From Macropodus opercularis (lineage: Eukaryota > Chordata > Actinopteri > Anabantiformes > Osphronemidae), in the NCBI GenBank assembly GCA_030770545.1, contig JAUCMP010000029.1:496001-560000 (forward strand): 64,000 nucleotides of DNA. The letters run 5' to 3'. Of the stretch, positions 19,125-30,327 are shown one piece after another. Under the pieces are notes generated by a model. The model saw only the letters and a list, made by a program, of their open reading frames with translations. It did not search any database and had not been told where the DNA came from. Numbering within the stretch: the stretch's first letter is position 1; each line of letters opens with the position of its first letter. A program made the translations under genes and the position numbers.

Positions 19125-19140
19125 GGCTTACAGCACCTGG
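19125..19140 (-). pseudogene. 5S rRNA remnant (3' 16 bp)
   Basis: Only the last 16 nt of the gene remain. The rest, with the start of the upstream spacer, is deleted and joined to TCAGAACACGTCAG of a spacer. Same lesion at 26896. Confidence 0.85.
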
Positions 19141-19248
19141 TCAGAACACGTCAGAATGTCATCACAGTCACGACTGTTACCTCATCAAGGACATATGTGT
19201 GACCAAGATGGAGAATCACCCAATGTTGCATTGAAAGAGAAAAGAAAA

Positions 19249-19367
19249 GGCTTACAGCACCTGGTATTCCCAGGCGGTCTCCCGTCCAAGTACTAGCCAG
19301 GCCCTACCTTGCTTGGCTTCCGAGTTCGAATGAGATCGGGCACGTTGAAGGTGGTATGGCCGTAAGC
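19249..19367 (-). rRNA. 5S rRNA gene
   Basis: C6/A43/G56; 132. Confidence 0.85.
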
Positions 19368-19499
19368 GAGAAATTGTTACCTTATTATGTCTTTTGAAGG
19401 CGACTATATGTCAGACTGTCACAACTATCTGCTCATCAAGGACATATGTGTAACCAAGATGGAGAATCACCCAATGGTGCATTGAAAGAGAAAAGAAAA

Positions 19500-19618
19500 G
19501 GCTTACAGCACCTGGTATTCCCAGGCGGTCTCCCGTCCAAGTACTAGTCAGGCCCTACCTTGTTTGGCTTCTGAGGTCGAATGAGATCGGGCACGTTGAA
19601 GGTGGTATGGTCGTAAGC
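19500..19618 (-). rRNA. 5S rRNA gene
   Basis: C6/C43/A56, A8, A47, A71; 141. Same haplotype at 60382. Confidence 0.81.
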
Positions 19619-19759
19619 GAGAAATTGTTACCTCATTACGTCATTTGAAGGCGACAACACGTCAGAATGTCATGACAGTCACGACTGTTACCTCATCAAT
19701 GTCATCTGTGTAACCAAGATGGAGAATCACCCAATGTTGCGTTGAAAGAGAAAAGAAAA

Positions 19760-19878
19760 GGCTTACAGCACCTGGTATTCCCAGGCGGTCTAACGTCCAA
19801 GTACTAGCCAGGCCCTACCTTGCTTGGCTTCCGAGTTCGAATGAGATCGGGCACGTTGAAGGTGGTATGGCCATAAGC
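19760..19878 (-). rRNA. 5S rRNA gene
   Basis: T6/A43/G56, T86, T87; 132. Confidence 0.83.
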
Positions 19879-20010
19879 GACAAACCTGTACCACATTATA
19901 TCTTTTGAAGGTGACTATATGTCAGACTGTCACAACTATCTGCTCATCAATGACATATGTGTAACCAAGATGGAGAATCACCCAATGTTGCATTGAAAGA
20001 GAAAAGAAAA

Positions 20011-20129
20011 GGCTTACAGCACCTGGTATTCCCAGGCGGTCTCCCGTCCAAGTACTAGCCAGGCCCTACCTTGCTTGGCTTCCGAGTTCGAATGAGATCG
20101 GGCACGTTGAAGGTGGTATGGCCGTAAGC
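20011..20129 (-). rRNA. 5S rRNA gene
   Basis: C6/A43/G56; 132. Confidence 0.85.
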
Positions 20130-20261
20130 GACAAAACTGTACCAGATTATATCTTTTGAAGGCGACTATATGTCAGACTGTCACTACTATCTGCTCATCA
20201 AGGACATATGTGTAACCAAGATGGAGAATCACCCAATGTTGCGTTGAAAGAGAAAAGAAAA

Positions 20262-20380
20262 GGCTTACAGCACCTGGTATTCCCAGGCAGTCTCCCGTCC
20301 AAGTACTAGCCAGGCCCTACCTTGCTTGGCTTCCGAGGTCGAATGAGATCGGGCACGTTGAAGGTGGTATGGCCGTAAGC
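20262..20380 (-). rRNA. 5S rRNA gene
   Basis: C6/C43/G56, T92; 141. Confidence 0.85.
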
Positions 20381-20521
20381 GAGAAATTGTTACCTCATTA
20401 CGTCATTTGAAGGCGACAACACGTCAGAATGTCATGACAGTCACGACTGTTACCTCATCAATGTCATCTGTGTAACCAAGATGGAGAATCACCCAATGTT
20501 GCATTGAAAGAGAAAAGAAAA

Positions 20522-20640
20522 GGCTTACAGCACCTGGTATTCCCAGGCGGTCTCCCGTCCAAGTACTAGCCAGGCCCTACCTTGCTTGGCTTCCGAGTTC
20601 GAATGAGATCGGGCACGTTGAAGGTGGTATGGCCATAAGC
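20522..20640 (-). rRNA. 5S rRNA gene
   Basis: T6/A43/G56; 132. Confidence 0.85.
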
Positions 20641-20772
20641 GACAAACCTGTACCACATTATATCTTTTGAAGGCGACTATATGTCAGACTGTCACTACTA
20701 TCTGCTCATCAAGGACATATGTGTAACCAAGATGGAGAATCACCCAATGTTGCGTTGAAAGAGAAAAGAAAA

Positions 20773-20891
20773 GGCTTACAGCACCTGGTATTCCCAGGCA
20801 GTCTCCCGTCCAAGTACTAGCCAGGCCCTACCTTGATTGGCTTCCGAGGTCGAATGAGATCGGGCACGTTGAAGGTGGTATGGCCGTAAGC
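20773..20891 (-). rRNA. 5S rRNA gene
   Basis: C6/C43/T56, T92; 141. Confidence 0.85.
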
Positions 20892-21032
20892 GAGAAATTG
20901 TTACCTCATTACGTCATTTGAAGGCGACAACACGTCAGAATGTCATGACAGTCACGACTGTTACCTCATCAATGTCATCTGTGTAACCAAGATGGAGAAT
21001 CACCCAATGTTGCATTGAAAGAGAAAAGAAAA

Positions 21033-21151
21033 GGCTTACAGCACCTGGTATTCCCAGGCGGTCTCCCGTCCAAGTACTAACCAGGCCCTACCTTGCTTGG
21101 CTTCAGAGTTCGAATGAGATCGGGCACATTGAAGGTGGTATGGCCATAAGC
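21033..21151 (-). rRNA. 5S rRNA gene
   Basis: T6/A43/G56, T24, T47, T72; 132. First gene of the 1784-bp repeat. Confidence 0.84.
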
Positions 21152-21283
21152 GACAAACCTGTACCACATTATATCTTTTGAAGGTGACTATATGTCAGAC
21201 TGTCACAACTATCTGCTCATCAATGTCATCTGTGTAACCAAGATGGAGAATCACCCAATGTTGCGTTGAAAGAGAAAAGAAAA

Positions 21284-21402
21284 GGCTTACAGCACCTGGT
21301 ATTCCCAGGCGGTCTCCCGTCCAAGTACTAGCCAGGCCCTACCTTGCTTGGCTTCCGAGGTCGAATGAGATCAGGCACGTTGAAGGTGGTATGGCCGTAA
21401 GC
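21284..21402 (-). rRNA. 5S rRNA gene
   Basis: C6/C43/G56, T30; 141. Confidence 0.85.
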
Positions 21403-21543
21403 AAGTAATTGTTACCTCATTACGTCATTTGAAGGCGAAAACACGTCAGAATGTCATGACAGTCACAACTGTTACCTCATCAAGGTCATCTGCGTTACTA
21501 AAAAGGAGAATCACATAATGTTGCGTTGAAAAATAACAGAAAA

Positions 21544-21662
21544 GGCTTACAGCACCTGGTATTCCCAGGCAGTCTCCCGACCAAGTACTAGCCAGGCCCT
21601 ACCTTGCTTGGCTTCCGAGTTCGAATGAGATCGGGCACATTGAAGGTGGTATAGCCGTAAGC
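21544..21662 (-). rRNA. 5S rRNA gene
   Basis: C6/A43/G56, T10, T24, T83, T92; 132. Confidence 0.83.
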
Positions 21663-21794
21663 GAGAAATTGTTACCTTATTATGTCTTTTGAAGGCGACT
21701 ATATGTCAGACTGTCACAACTATGTGCTCATCAAGGACATATGTGTAACCAAGATGGAGAATCACCCAATGTTGCGTTGAAAGAGAAAAGAAAA

Positions 21795-21913
21795 GGCTTA
21801 CAGCACCTGGTATTCCCAGGCGGTCTCCCGTCCAAGTACTAGCCAGGCCCTACCTTGATTGGCTTCCGAGGTCGAATGAGATCGGGCACGTTGAAGGTGG
21901 TATGGCCGTAAGC
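21795..21913 (-). rRNA. 5S rRNA gene
   Basis: C6/C43/T56; 141. Confidence 0.85.
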
Positions 21914-22054
21914 GAGAAATTGTTACCTCATTACGTCATTTGAAGGCGACAACACGTCAGAATGTCATGACAGTCACGACTGTTACCTCATCAATGTCAT
22001 CTGTGTAACCAAGATGGAGAATCACCCAATGTTGCGTTGAAAGAGAAAAGAAAA

Positions 22055-22173
22055 GGCTTACAGCACCTGGTATTCCCAGGCGGTCTAACGTCCAAGTACT
22101 AGCCAGGCCCTACCTTGCTTGGCTTCCGAGTTCGAATGAGATCGGGCACGTTGAAGGTGGTATGGCCTTAAGC
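22055..22173 (-). rRNA. 5S rRNA gene
   Basis: A6/A43/G56, T86, T87; 132. A6 marks this repeat series. Confidence 0.83.
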
Positions 22174-22305
22174 GACAAACCTGTACCACATTATATCTTT
22201 TGAAGGTGACTATATGTCAGACTGTCACAACTATCTGCTCATCAATGACATATGTGTAACCAAGATGGAGAATCACCCAATGTTGCATTGAAAGAGAAAA
22301 GAAAA

Positions 22306-22424
22306 GGCTTACAGCACCTGGTATTCCCAGGCGGTCTCCCGTCCAAGTACTAACCAGGCCCTACCTTGCTTGGCTTCAGAGTTCGAATGAGATCGGGCAC
22401 GTTGAAGGTGGTATGGCCATAAGC
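22306..22424 (-). rRNA. 5S rRNA gene
   Basis: T6/A43/G56, T47, T72; 132. Confidence 0.85.
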
Positions 22425-22556
22425 GACAAACCTGTACCACATTATATCTTTTGAAGGTGACTATATGTCAGACTGTCACAACTATCTGCTCATCAATGAC
22501 ATATGTGTAACCAAGATGGAGAATCACCCAATGTTGCGTTGAAAGAGAAAAGAAAA

Positions 22557-22675
22557 GGCTTACAGCACCTGGTATTCCCAGGCGGTCTCCCGTCCAAGTA
22601 CTAGCCAGGCCCTACCTTGCTTGGCTTCCGAGTTCGAATGAGATCGGGCACGTTGAAGGTGGTATGGCCGTAAGC
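22557..22675 (-). rRNA. 5S rRNA gene
   Basis: C6/A43/G56; 141. Confidence 0.85.
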
Positions 22676-22816
22676 GACAAGTTGTTACCTCAATATGTCT
22701 TTTGAAGGCGACAACACGTCAGAATGTCGTCAAAGTCACGACTGTTACCTCATCAAGGTCATCTGTGTAACCAAGATGGAGAATCACCCAATGTTGCATT
22801 GAAAGAGAAAAGAAAA

Positions 22817-22935
22817 GGCTTACAGCACCTGGTATTCCCAGGCGGTCTCCCGTCCAAGTACTAACCAGGCCCTACCTTGCTTGGCTTCAGAGTTCGAATG
22901 AGATCGGGCACATTGAAGGTGGTATGGCCATAAGC
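22817..22935 (-). rRNA. 5S rRNA gene
   Basis: T6/A43/G56, T24, T47, T72; 132. Matches 21033. Confidence 0.84.
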
Positions 22936-23067
22936 GACAAACCTGTACCACATTATATCTTTTGAAGGTGACTATATGTCAGACTGTCACAACTATCTGC
23001 TCATCAATGTCATCTGTGTAACCAAGATGGAGAATCACCCAATGTTGCGTTGAAAGAGAAAAGAAAA

Positions 23068-23186
23068 GGCTTACAGCACCTGGTATTCCCAGGCGGTCTC
23101 CCGTCCAAGTACTAGCCAGGCCCTACCTTGCTTGGCTTCCGAGGTCGAATGAGATCAGGCACGTTGAAGGTGGTATGGCCGTAAGC
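23068..23186 (-). rRNA. 5S rRNA gene
   Basis: C6/C43/G56, T30; 141. Confidence 0.85.
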
Positions 23187-23327
23187 AAGTAATTGTTACC
23201 TCATTACGTCATTTGAAGGCGAAAACACGTCAGAATGTCATGACAGTCACAACTGTTACCTCATCAAGGTCATCTGCGTTACTAAAAAGGAGAATCACAT
23301 AATGTTGCGTTGAAAAATAACAGAAAA

Positions 23328-23446
23328 GGCTTACAGCACCTGGTATTCCCAGGCAGTCTCCCGACCAAGTACTAGCCAGGCCCTACCTTGCTTGGCTTCC
23401 GAGTTCGAATGAGATCGGGCACATTGAAGGTGGTATAGCCGTAAGC
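23328..23446 (-). rRNA. 5S rRNA gene
   Basis: C6/A43/G56, T10, T24, T83, T92; 132. Confidence 0.83.
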
Positions 23447-23578
23447 GAGAAATTGTTACCTTATTATGTCTTTTGAAGGCGACTATATGTCAGACTGTCA
23501 CAACTATGTGCTCATCAAGGACATATGTGTAACCAAGATGGAGAATCACCCAATGTTGCGTTGAAAGAGAAAAGAAAA

Positions 23579-23697
23579 GGCTTACAGCACCTGGTATTCC
23601 CAGGCGGTCTCCCGTCCAAGTACTAGCCAGGCCCTACCTTGATTGGCTTCCGAGGTCGAATGAGATCGGGCACGTTGAAGGTGGTATGGCCGTAAGC
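23579..23697 (-). rRNA. 5S rRNA gene
   Basis: C6/C43/T56; 141. Confidence 0.85.
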
Positions 23698-23838
23698 GAG
23701 AAATTGTTACCTCATTACGTCATTTGAAGGCGACAACACGTCAGAATGTCATGACAGTCACGACTGTTACCTCATCAATGTCATCTGTGTAACCAAGATG
23801 GAGAATCACCCAATGTTGCGTTGAAAGAGAAAAGAAAA

Positions 23839-23957
23839 GGCTTACAGCACCTGGTATTCCCAGGCGGTCTAACGTCCAAGTACTAGCCAGGCCCTACCTT
23901 GCTTGGCTTCCGAGTTCGAATGAGATCGGGCACGTTGAAGGTGGTATGGCCTTAAGC
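23839..23957 (-). rRNA. 5S rRNA gene
   Basis: A6/A43/G56, T86, T87; 132. Confidence 0.83.
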
Positions 23958-24089
23958 GACAAACCTGTACCACATTATATCTTTTGAAGGTGACTATATG
24001 TCAGACTGTCACAACTATCTGCTCATCAATGACATATGTGTAACCAAGATGGAGAATCACCCAATGTTGCATTGAAAGAGAAAAGAAAA

Positions 24090-24208
24090 GGCTTACAGCA
24101 CCTGGTATTCCCAGGCGGTCTCCCGTCCAAGTACTAACCAGGCCCTACCTTGCTTGGCTTCAGAGTTCGAATGAGATCGGGCACGTTGAAGGTGGTATGG
24201 CCATAAGC
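24090..24208 (-). rRNA. 5S rRNA gene
   Basis: T6/A43/G56, T47, T72; 132. Confidence 0.85.
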
Positions 24209-24340
24209 GACAAACCTGTACCACATTATATCTTTTGAAGGTGACTATATGTCAGACTGTCACAACTATCTGCTCATCAATGACATATGTGTAACCAAGA
24301 TGGAGAATCACCCAATGTTGCGTTGAAAGAGAAAAGAAAA

Positions 24341-24459
24341 GGCTTACAGCACCTGGTATTCCCAGGCGGTCTCCCGTCCAAGTACTAGCCAGGCCCTACC
24401 TTGCTTGGCTTCCGAGTTCGAATGAGATCGGGCACGTTGAAGGTGGTATGGCCGTAAGC
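24341..24459 (-). rRNA. 5S rRNA gene
   Basis: C6/A43/G56; 141. Confidence 0.85.
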
Positions 24460-24600
24460 GACAAGTTGTTACCTCAATATGTCTTTTGAAGGCGACAACA
24501 CGTCAGAATGTCATGACAGTCACGACTGTTACCTCATCAATGTCATCTGTGTAACCAAGATGGAGAATCACCCAATGTTGCGTTGAAAAAGAAAAGAAAA

Positions 24601-24719
24601 GGCTTACAGCACCTGGTATTCACAGGCGGTCTCCCGTCCAAGTACTAGCCAGGCCCTACCTTGCTTGGCTTCCGAGGTCGAATGAGATCAGGCACGTTGA
24701 AGGTGGTATGGCCGTAAGC
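24601..24719 (-). rRNA. 5S rRNA gene
   Basis: C6/C43/G56, T30, T98; 141. Confidence 0.84.
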
Positions 24720-24860
24720 AAGTAATTGTTACCTCATTACGTCATTTGAAGGCGAAAACACGTCAGAATGTCATGACAGTCACAACTGTTACCTCATCAA
24801 GGTCATCTGCGTTACTAAAAAGGAGAATCACCTAATGTTGCGTTGAAAAATAACAGAAAA

Positions 24861-24979
24861 GGCTTACAGCACCTGGTATTCCCAGGCAGTCTCCCGACCA
24901 AGTACTAGCCAGGCCCTACCTTGCTTGGCTTCCGAGTTCGAATGAGATCGGGCACATTGAAGGTGGTATAGCCGTAAGC
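24861..24979 (-). rRNA. 5S rRNA gene
   Basis: C6/A43/G56, T10, T24, T83, T92; 132. Confidence 0.83.
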
Positions 24980-25111
24980 GAGAAATTGTTACCTTATTAT
25001 GTCTTTTGAAGGCGACTATATGTCAGACTGTCACAACTATGTGCTCATCAAGGACATATGTGTAACCAAGATGGAGAATCACCCAATGTTGCGTTGAAAG
25101 AGAAAAGAAAA

Positions 25112-25230
25112 GGCTTACAGCACCTGGTATTCCCAGGCGGTCTCCCGTCCAAGTACTAGCCAGGCCCTACCTTGATTGGCTTCCGAGGTCGAATGAGATC
25201 GGGCACGTTGAAGGTGGTATGGCCGTAAGC
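25112..25230 (-). rRNA. 5S rRNA gene
   Basis: C6/C43/T56; 141. Confidence 0.85.
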
Positions 25231-25371
25231 GAGAAATTGTTACCTCATTACGTCATTTGAAGGCGACAACACGTCAGAATGTCATGACAGTCACGACTGT
25301 TACCTCATCAATGTCATCTGTGTAACCAAGATGGAGAATCACCCAATGTTGCGTTGAAAGAGAAAAGAAAA

Positions 25372-25490
25372 GGCTTACAGCACCTGGTATTCCCAGGCGG
25401 TCTAACGTCCAAGTACTAGCCAGGCCCTACCTTGCTTGGCTTCCGAGTTCGAATGAGATCGGGCACGTTGAAGGTGGTATGGCCTTAAGC
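25372..25490 (-). rRNA. 5S rRNA gene
   Basis: A6/A43/G56, T86, T87; 132. Confidence 0.83.
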
Positions 25491-25622
25491 GACAAACCTG
25501 TACCACATTATATCTTTTGAAGGTGACTATATGTCAGACTGTCACAACTATCTGCTCATCAATGACATATGTGTAACCAAGATGGAGAATCACCCAATGT
25601 TGCATTGAAAGAGAAAAGAAAA

Positions 25623-25741
25623 GGCTTACAGCACCTGGTATTCCCAGGCGGTCTCCCGTCCAAGTACTAGCCAGGCCCTACCTTGCTTGGCTTCCGAGTT
25701 CGAATGAGATCGGGCACGTTAAAGGTGGTATGGCCATAAGC
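25623..25741 (-). rRNA. 5S rRNA gene
   Basis: T6/A43/G56, T21; 132. Confidence 0.84.
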
Positions 25742-25873
25742 GACAAATCTGTACCACATTATATCTTTTGAAGGTGACTATATGTCAGACTGTCACAACT
25801 ATCTGCTCATCAATGACATATGTGTAACCAAGATGGAGAATCACCCAATGTTGCGTTGAAAGAGAAAAGAAAA

Positions 25874-25992
25874 GGCTTACAGCACCTGGTATTCCCAGGC
25901 GGTCTCCCGTCCAAGTACTAGCCAGGCCCTACCTTGCTTGGCTTCCGAGGTCGAATGAGATCGGGCACGTTGAAGGTGGTATGGCCGTAAGC
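25874..25992 (-). rRNA. 5S rRNA gene
   Basis: C6/C43/G56; 141. Confidence 0.85.
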
Positions 25993-26133
25993 GAGAAATT
26001 GTTACCTCATTACGTCATTTGAAGGCGACAACACGTCAGAATGTCATGACAGTCACGACTGTTACCTCATCAATGTCATCTGTGTAACCAAGATGGAGAA
26101 TCACCCAATGTTGCGTTGAAAGAGAAAAGAAAA

Positions 26134-26252
26134 GGCTTACAGCACCTGGTATTCCCAAGCGGTCTCCCTTCCAAGTACTAGCCAGGCCCTACCTTGCTTG
26201 GCATCCGAGTTCGAACGAGATCGCGCACGTTGAAGGTGGTATGGCCATAAGC
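26134..26252 (-). rRNA. 5S rRNA gene
   Basis: T6/A43/G56, dimer marker haplotype (G29, G37, T50, A84, T95); 132. Confidence 0.82.
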
Positions 26253-26384
26253 GACAAACCTGTACCACATTATATCTTTTGAAGGTGACTATATGTCAGA
26301 CTGTCACAACTATCTGCTCATTAATGACATATGTGTAACCAAGATGGAAAATCACCCAATGTTGCATTGAAAGAGAAAAGAAAA

Positions 26385-26408
26385 GGCTTACAGCACCTGG
26401 TATTCCCA

Positions 26409-26440
<32 letters not shown>

Positions 26441-26503
26441 TACCTTGCTTGGCTTCCGAGTTCGAATGAGATCCGGCACATTGAAGGTGGTATGGCCGTA
26501 AGC
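26385..26503 (-). rRNA. 5S rRNA gene
   Basis: C6/A43/G56, T24, G30, T84, A93; 132. Matches 18614. Confidence 0.82.
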
Positions 26504-26635
26504 GACAAACCTGTACCACATTATATCTTTTGAAGGCGACTATATGTCAGACTGTCACTACTATCTGCTCATCAAGGACATATGTGTAACCAAGATGGAG
26601 AATCACCCAATGTTGCGTTGAAAGAGAAAAGAAAA

Positions 26636-26754
26636 GGCTTACAGCACCTGGTATTCCCAGGTGGTCTCCGGTCCAAGTACTAGACAGGCCCTACCTGGAT
26701 TGGCTTCCGAGATCGAATGAGATCGGGCACGTTGAAGGTGGTATGGCCGTAAGC
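26636..26754 (-). rRNA. 5S rRNA gene
   Basis: C6/T43/T56, C58, T71, C85, A93; 141. Matches 18865. Confidence 0.82.
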
Positions 26755-26895
26755 GACAAGTTGTTACCTCAATATGTCTTTTGAAGGCGACAACACGTCA
26801 GAATGTCATCACAGTCACGACTGTTACCTCATCAAGGTCATCTGTGTAACCAATATGGAGAATCACCAAATGTTGCGTTGAAAAATAACAGAAAA

Positions 26896-26911
26896 GGCTT
26901 ACAGCACCTGG
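26896..26911 (-). pseudogene. 5S rRNA remnant (3' 16 bp)
   Basis: Same 16-nt leftover and same junction as at 19125, so one deletion later duplicated. Confidence 0.85.
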
Positions 26912-27019
26912 TCAGAACACGTCAGAATGTCATCACAGTCACGACTGTTACCTCATCAAGGACATATGTGTGACCAAGATGGAGAATCACCCAATGTTGC
27001 ATTGAAAGAGAAAAGAAAA

Positions 27020-27138
27020 GGCTTACAGCACCTGGTATTCCCAGGCGGTCTCCCGTCCAAGTACTAGCCAGGCCCTACCTTGCTTGGCTTCCGAGTTCGA
27101 ATGAGATCGGGCACGTTGAAGGTGGTATGGCCATAAGC
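27020..27138 (-). rRNA. 5S rRNA gene
   Basis: T6/A43/G56; 132. Confidence 0.85.
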
Positions 27139-27270
27139 GACAAACCTGTACCACATTATATCTTTTGAAGGTGACTATATGTCAGACTGTCACAACTATC
27201 TGCTCATCAATGACATATGTGTAACCAAGATGGAGAATCACCCAATGTTGCATTGAAAGAGAAAAGAAAA

Positions 27271-27389
27271 GGCTTACAGCACCTGGTATTCCCAGGCGGT
27301 CTCCCGTCCAAGTACTAGCCAGGCCCTACCTTGCTTGGCTTCCGAGTTCGAATGAGATCGGGCACGTTGAAGGTGGTATGGCCATAAGC
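27271..27389 (-). rRNA. 5S rRNA gene
   Basis: T6/A43/G56; 132. Confidence 0.85.
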
Positions 27390-27521
27390 GACAAACCTGT
27401 ACCACATTATATCTTTTGAAGGTGACTATATGTCAGACTGTCACAACTATCTGCTCATCAATGACATATGTGTAACCAAGATGGAGAATCACCCAATGTT
27501 GCGTTGAAAGAGAAAAGAAAA

Positions 27522-27640
27522 GGCTTACAGCACCTGGTATTCCCAGGCGGTCTCCCGTCCAAGTACTAGCCAGGCCCTACCTTGCTTGGCTTCCGAGTTC
27601 GAATGAGATCGGGCACGTTGAAGGTGGTATGGCCGTAAGC
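27522..27640 (-). rRNA. 5S rRNA gene
   Basis: C6/A43/G56; 141. Confidence 0.85.
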
Positions 27641-27781
27641 GACAAGTTATTACCTCAATATGTCTTTTGAAGGCGACAACACGTCAGAATGTCATCACAG
27701 TCACGACTGTTACCTCATCAAGGTCATCTGTGTATCCAATATGGAGAATCACCAAATGTTGCATTGAAAAAGAACAGAAAA

Positions 27782-27900
27782 GGCTTACAGCACCTGGTAT
27801 TCCCAGGCAGTCTCCCGTCCAAGTACTAGCCAGGCCCTACCTTGCTTGGCTTCCGAGGTCGAATGAGATCGGGCACGTTGAAGGTGGTATGGCCGTAAGC
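27782..27900 (-). rRNA. 5S rRNA gene
   Basis: C6/C43/G56, T92; 141. Confidence 0.85.
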
Positions 27901-28041
27901 GACAAATTGTTACCTCAATATGTCTTTTGAAGGCGACAACACGTCAGAATGTCATGACAGTCACGACTGTTACCTCATCAATGTCATCTGTGTAACCAAG
28001 ATGGAGAATCACCCAATGTTGCGTTGAAAGAGAAAAGAAAA

Positions 28042-28160
28042 GGCTTACAGCACCTGGTATTCACAGGCGGTCTCCCGTCCAAGTACTAGCCAGGCCCTAC
28101 CTTGCTTGGCTTCCGAGGTCGAATGAGATCAGGCACGTTGAAGGTGGTATGGCCGTAAGC
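28042..28160 (-). rRNA. 5S rRNA gene
   Basis: C6/C43/G56, T30, T98; 141. Confidence 0.84.
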
Positions 28161-28301
28161 AAGTAATTGTTACCTCATTACATCATTTGAAGGCGAAAAC
28201 ACGTCAGAATGTCATGACAGTCACAACTGTTACCTCATCAAGGTCATCTGCGTTACTAAAAAGGAGAATCACCTAATGTTGCGTTGAAAAATAACAGAAA
28301 A

Positions 28302-28420
28302 GGCTTACAGCACCTGGTATTCCCAGGCAGTCTCCCGACCAAGTACTAGCCAGGCCCTACCTTGCTTGGCTTCCGAGTTCGAATGAGATCGGGCACATTG
28401 AAGGTGGTATAGCCGTAAGC
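28302..28420 (-). rRNA. 5S rRNA gene
   Basis: C6/A43/G56, T10, T24, T83, T92; 132. Confidence 0.83.
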
Positions 28421-28552
28421 GAGAAATTGTTACCTTATTATGTCTTTTGAAGGCGACTATATGTCAGACTGTCACAACTATCTGCTCATCAATGACATAT
28501 GTTTAACCAAGATGGAGAATCACCCAATGTTGCATTGAAAGAGAAAAGAAAA

Positions 28553-28671
28553 GGCTTACAGCACCTGGTATTCCCAGGCGGTCTCCCGTCCAAGTACTAA
28601 CCAGGCCCTACCTTGCTTGGCTTCCGAGTTCAAATGAGATCGGGCACGTTAAAGGTGGTATGGCCATAAGC
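28553..28671 (-). rRNA. 5S rRNA gene
   Basis: T6/A43/G56, T21, T40, T72; 132. Confidence 0.84.
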
Positions 28672-28803
28672 GACAAACCTGTACCACATTATATCTTTTG
28701 AAGGTGACTATATGTCAGACTGTCACAACTATCTGCTCATCAATGACATATGTGTAACCAAGATGGAGAATCACCCAATGTTGCGTTGAAAGAGAAAAGA
28801 AAA

Positions 28804-28922
28804 GGCTTACAGCACCTGGTATTCCCAGGCGGTCTCCCGTCCAAGTACTAACCAGGCCCTACCTTGCTTGGCTTCAGAGTTCGAATGAGATCGGGCACGT
28901 TGAAGGTGGTATGGCCATAAGC
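28804..28922 (-). rRNA. 5S rRNA gene
   Basis: T6/A43/G56, T47, T72; 132. Confidence 0.85.
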
Positions 28923-29054
28923 GACAAACCTGTACCACATTATATCTTTTGAAGGTGACTATATGTCAGACTGTCACAACTATCTGCTCATCAATGACAT
29001 ATGTGTAACCAAGATGGAGAATCACCCAATGTTGCATTGAAAAAGAACAGAAAA

Positions 29055-29173
29055 GGCTTACAGCACCTGGTATTCCCAGGCAGTCTCCCGTCCAAGTACT
29101 AGCCAGGCCCTACCTTGCTTGGCTTCCGAGGTCGAATGAGATCGGGCACGTTGAAGGCGGTATGGCCGTAAGC
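29055..29173 (-). rRNA. 5S rRNA gene
   Basis: C6/C43/G56, G16, T92; 141. Confidence 0.84.
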
Positions 29174-29314
29174 GACAAATTGTTACCTCAATATGTCTTT
29201 TGAAGGCGACAACACGTCAGAATGTCATGACAGTCACGACTGTTACCTCATCAATGTCATCTGTGTAACCAAGATGGAGAATCACCCAATGTTGCGTTGA
29301 AAGAGAAAAGAAAA

Positions 29315-29433
29315 GGCTTACAGCACCTGGTATTCACAGGCGGTCTCCCGTCCAAGTACTAGCCAGGCCCTATCTTGCTTGGCTTCCGAGGTCGAATGAG
29401 ATCAGGCACGTTGAAGGTGGTATGGCCGTAAGC
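29315..29433 (-). rRNA. 5S rRNA gene
   Basis: C6/C43/G56, T30, A61, T98; 141. Confidence 0.83.
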
Positions 29434-29574
29434 AAGTAATTGTTACCTCATTACGTCATTTGAAGGCGAAAACACGTCAGAATGTCATGACAGTCACAAC
29501 TGTTACCTCATCAAGGTCATCTGCGTTACTAAAAAGGAGAATCACCTAATGTTGCGTTGAAAAATAACAGAAAA

Positions 29575-29693
29575 GGCTAACAGCACCTGGTATTCCCAGG
29601 CAGTCTCCCGACCAAGTACTAGCCAGGCCCTACCTTGCTTGGCTTCCGAGTTCGAATGAGATCGGGCACATTGAAGGTGGTATAGCCGTAAGC
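29575..29693 (-). rRNA. 5S rRNA gene
   Basis: C6/A43/G56, T10, T24, T83, T92, T115; 132. Confidence 0.82.
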
Positions 29694-29825
29694 GAGAAAT
29701 TGTTACCTTATTATGTCTTTTGAAGGCGACTATATGTCAGACTGTCACAACTATCTGCTCATCAATGACATATGTGTAACCAAGATGGAGAATCACCCAA
29801 TGTTGCATTGAAAGAGAAAAGAAAA

Positions 29826-29944
29826 GGCTTACAGCACCTGGTATTCCCAGGCGGTCTCCCGTCCAAGTACTAGCCAGGCCCTACCTTGCTTGGCTTCCGA
29901 GTTCGAATGAGATCGGGCACGTTAAAGGTGGTATGGCCATAAGC
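29826..29944 (-). rRNA. 5S rRNA gene
   Basis: T6/A43/G56, T21; 132. Confidence 0.84.
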
Positions 29945-30076
29945 GACAAACCTGTACCACATTATATCTTTTGAAGGTGACTATATGTCAGACTTTTACA
30001 ACTATCTGCTCATCAATGACATATGTGTAACCAAGATGGAGAATCACCCAATGTTGCGTTGAAAGAGAAAAGAAAA

Positions 30077-30195
30077 GGCTTACAGCACCTGGTATTCCCA
30101 GGCGGTCTCCCGTCCAAGTACTAACCAGGCCCTACCTTGCTTGGCTTCAGAGTTCGAATGAGATCGGGCACGTTGAAGGTGGTATGGCCATAAGC
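30077..30195 (-). rRNA. 5S rRNA gene
   Basis: T6/A43/G56, T47, T72; 132. Confidence 0.85.
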
Positions 30196-30327
30196 GAAAA
30201 ACCTGTACCACATTATATCTTTTGAAGGTGACTATATGTCAGACTGTCACAACTATCTGCTCATCAATGACATATGTGTAACCAAGATGGAGAATCACCC
30301 AATGTTGCGTTGAAAGAGAAAAGAAAA

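Larger units (their letters stand above)
18363..19360 (-). repeat. Duplicated block with 5S remnant (partner 26134-27131)
   Basis: At an offset of 7771 the same five-locus order recurs, including the identical gene deletion at 19125/26896. Confidence 0.9.
21033..24600 (-). repeat. 1784-bp seven-gene higher-order repeat, two copies
   Basis: Genes at 21033-22675 and 22817-24459 repeat the same order of seven haplotypes at an offset of 1784 (4x251 + 3x260). Part of the block (24861-25490) recurs at a further offset of 1533 (3x251 + 3x260). Confidence 0.9.
26134..27131 (-). repeat. Duplicated block with 5S remnant (partner 18363-19360)
   Basis: Second copy of the block. It differs by few substitutions, for example GCGACAAACC here against GCAAAAAACC in the spacer at 18733. 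Confidence 0.9.
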
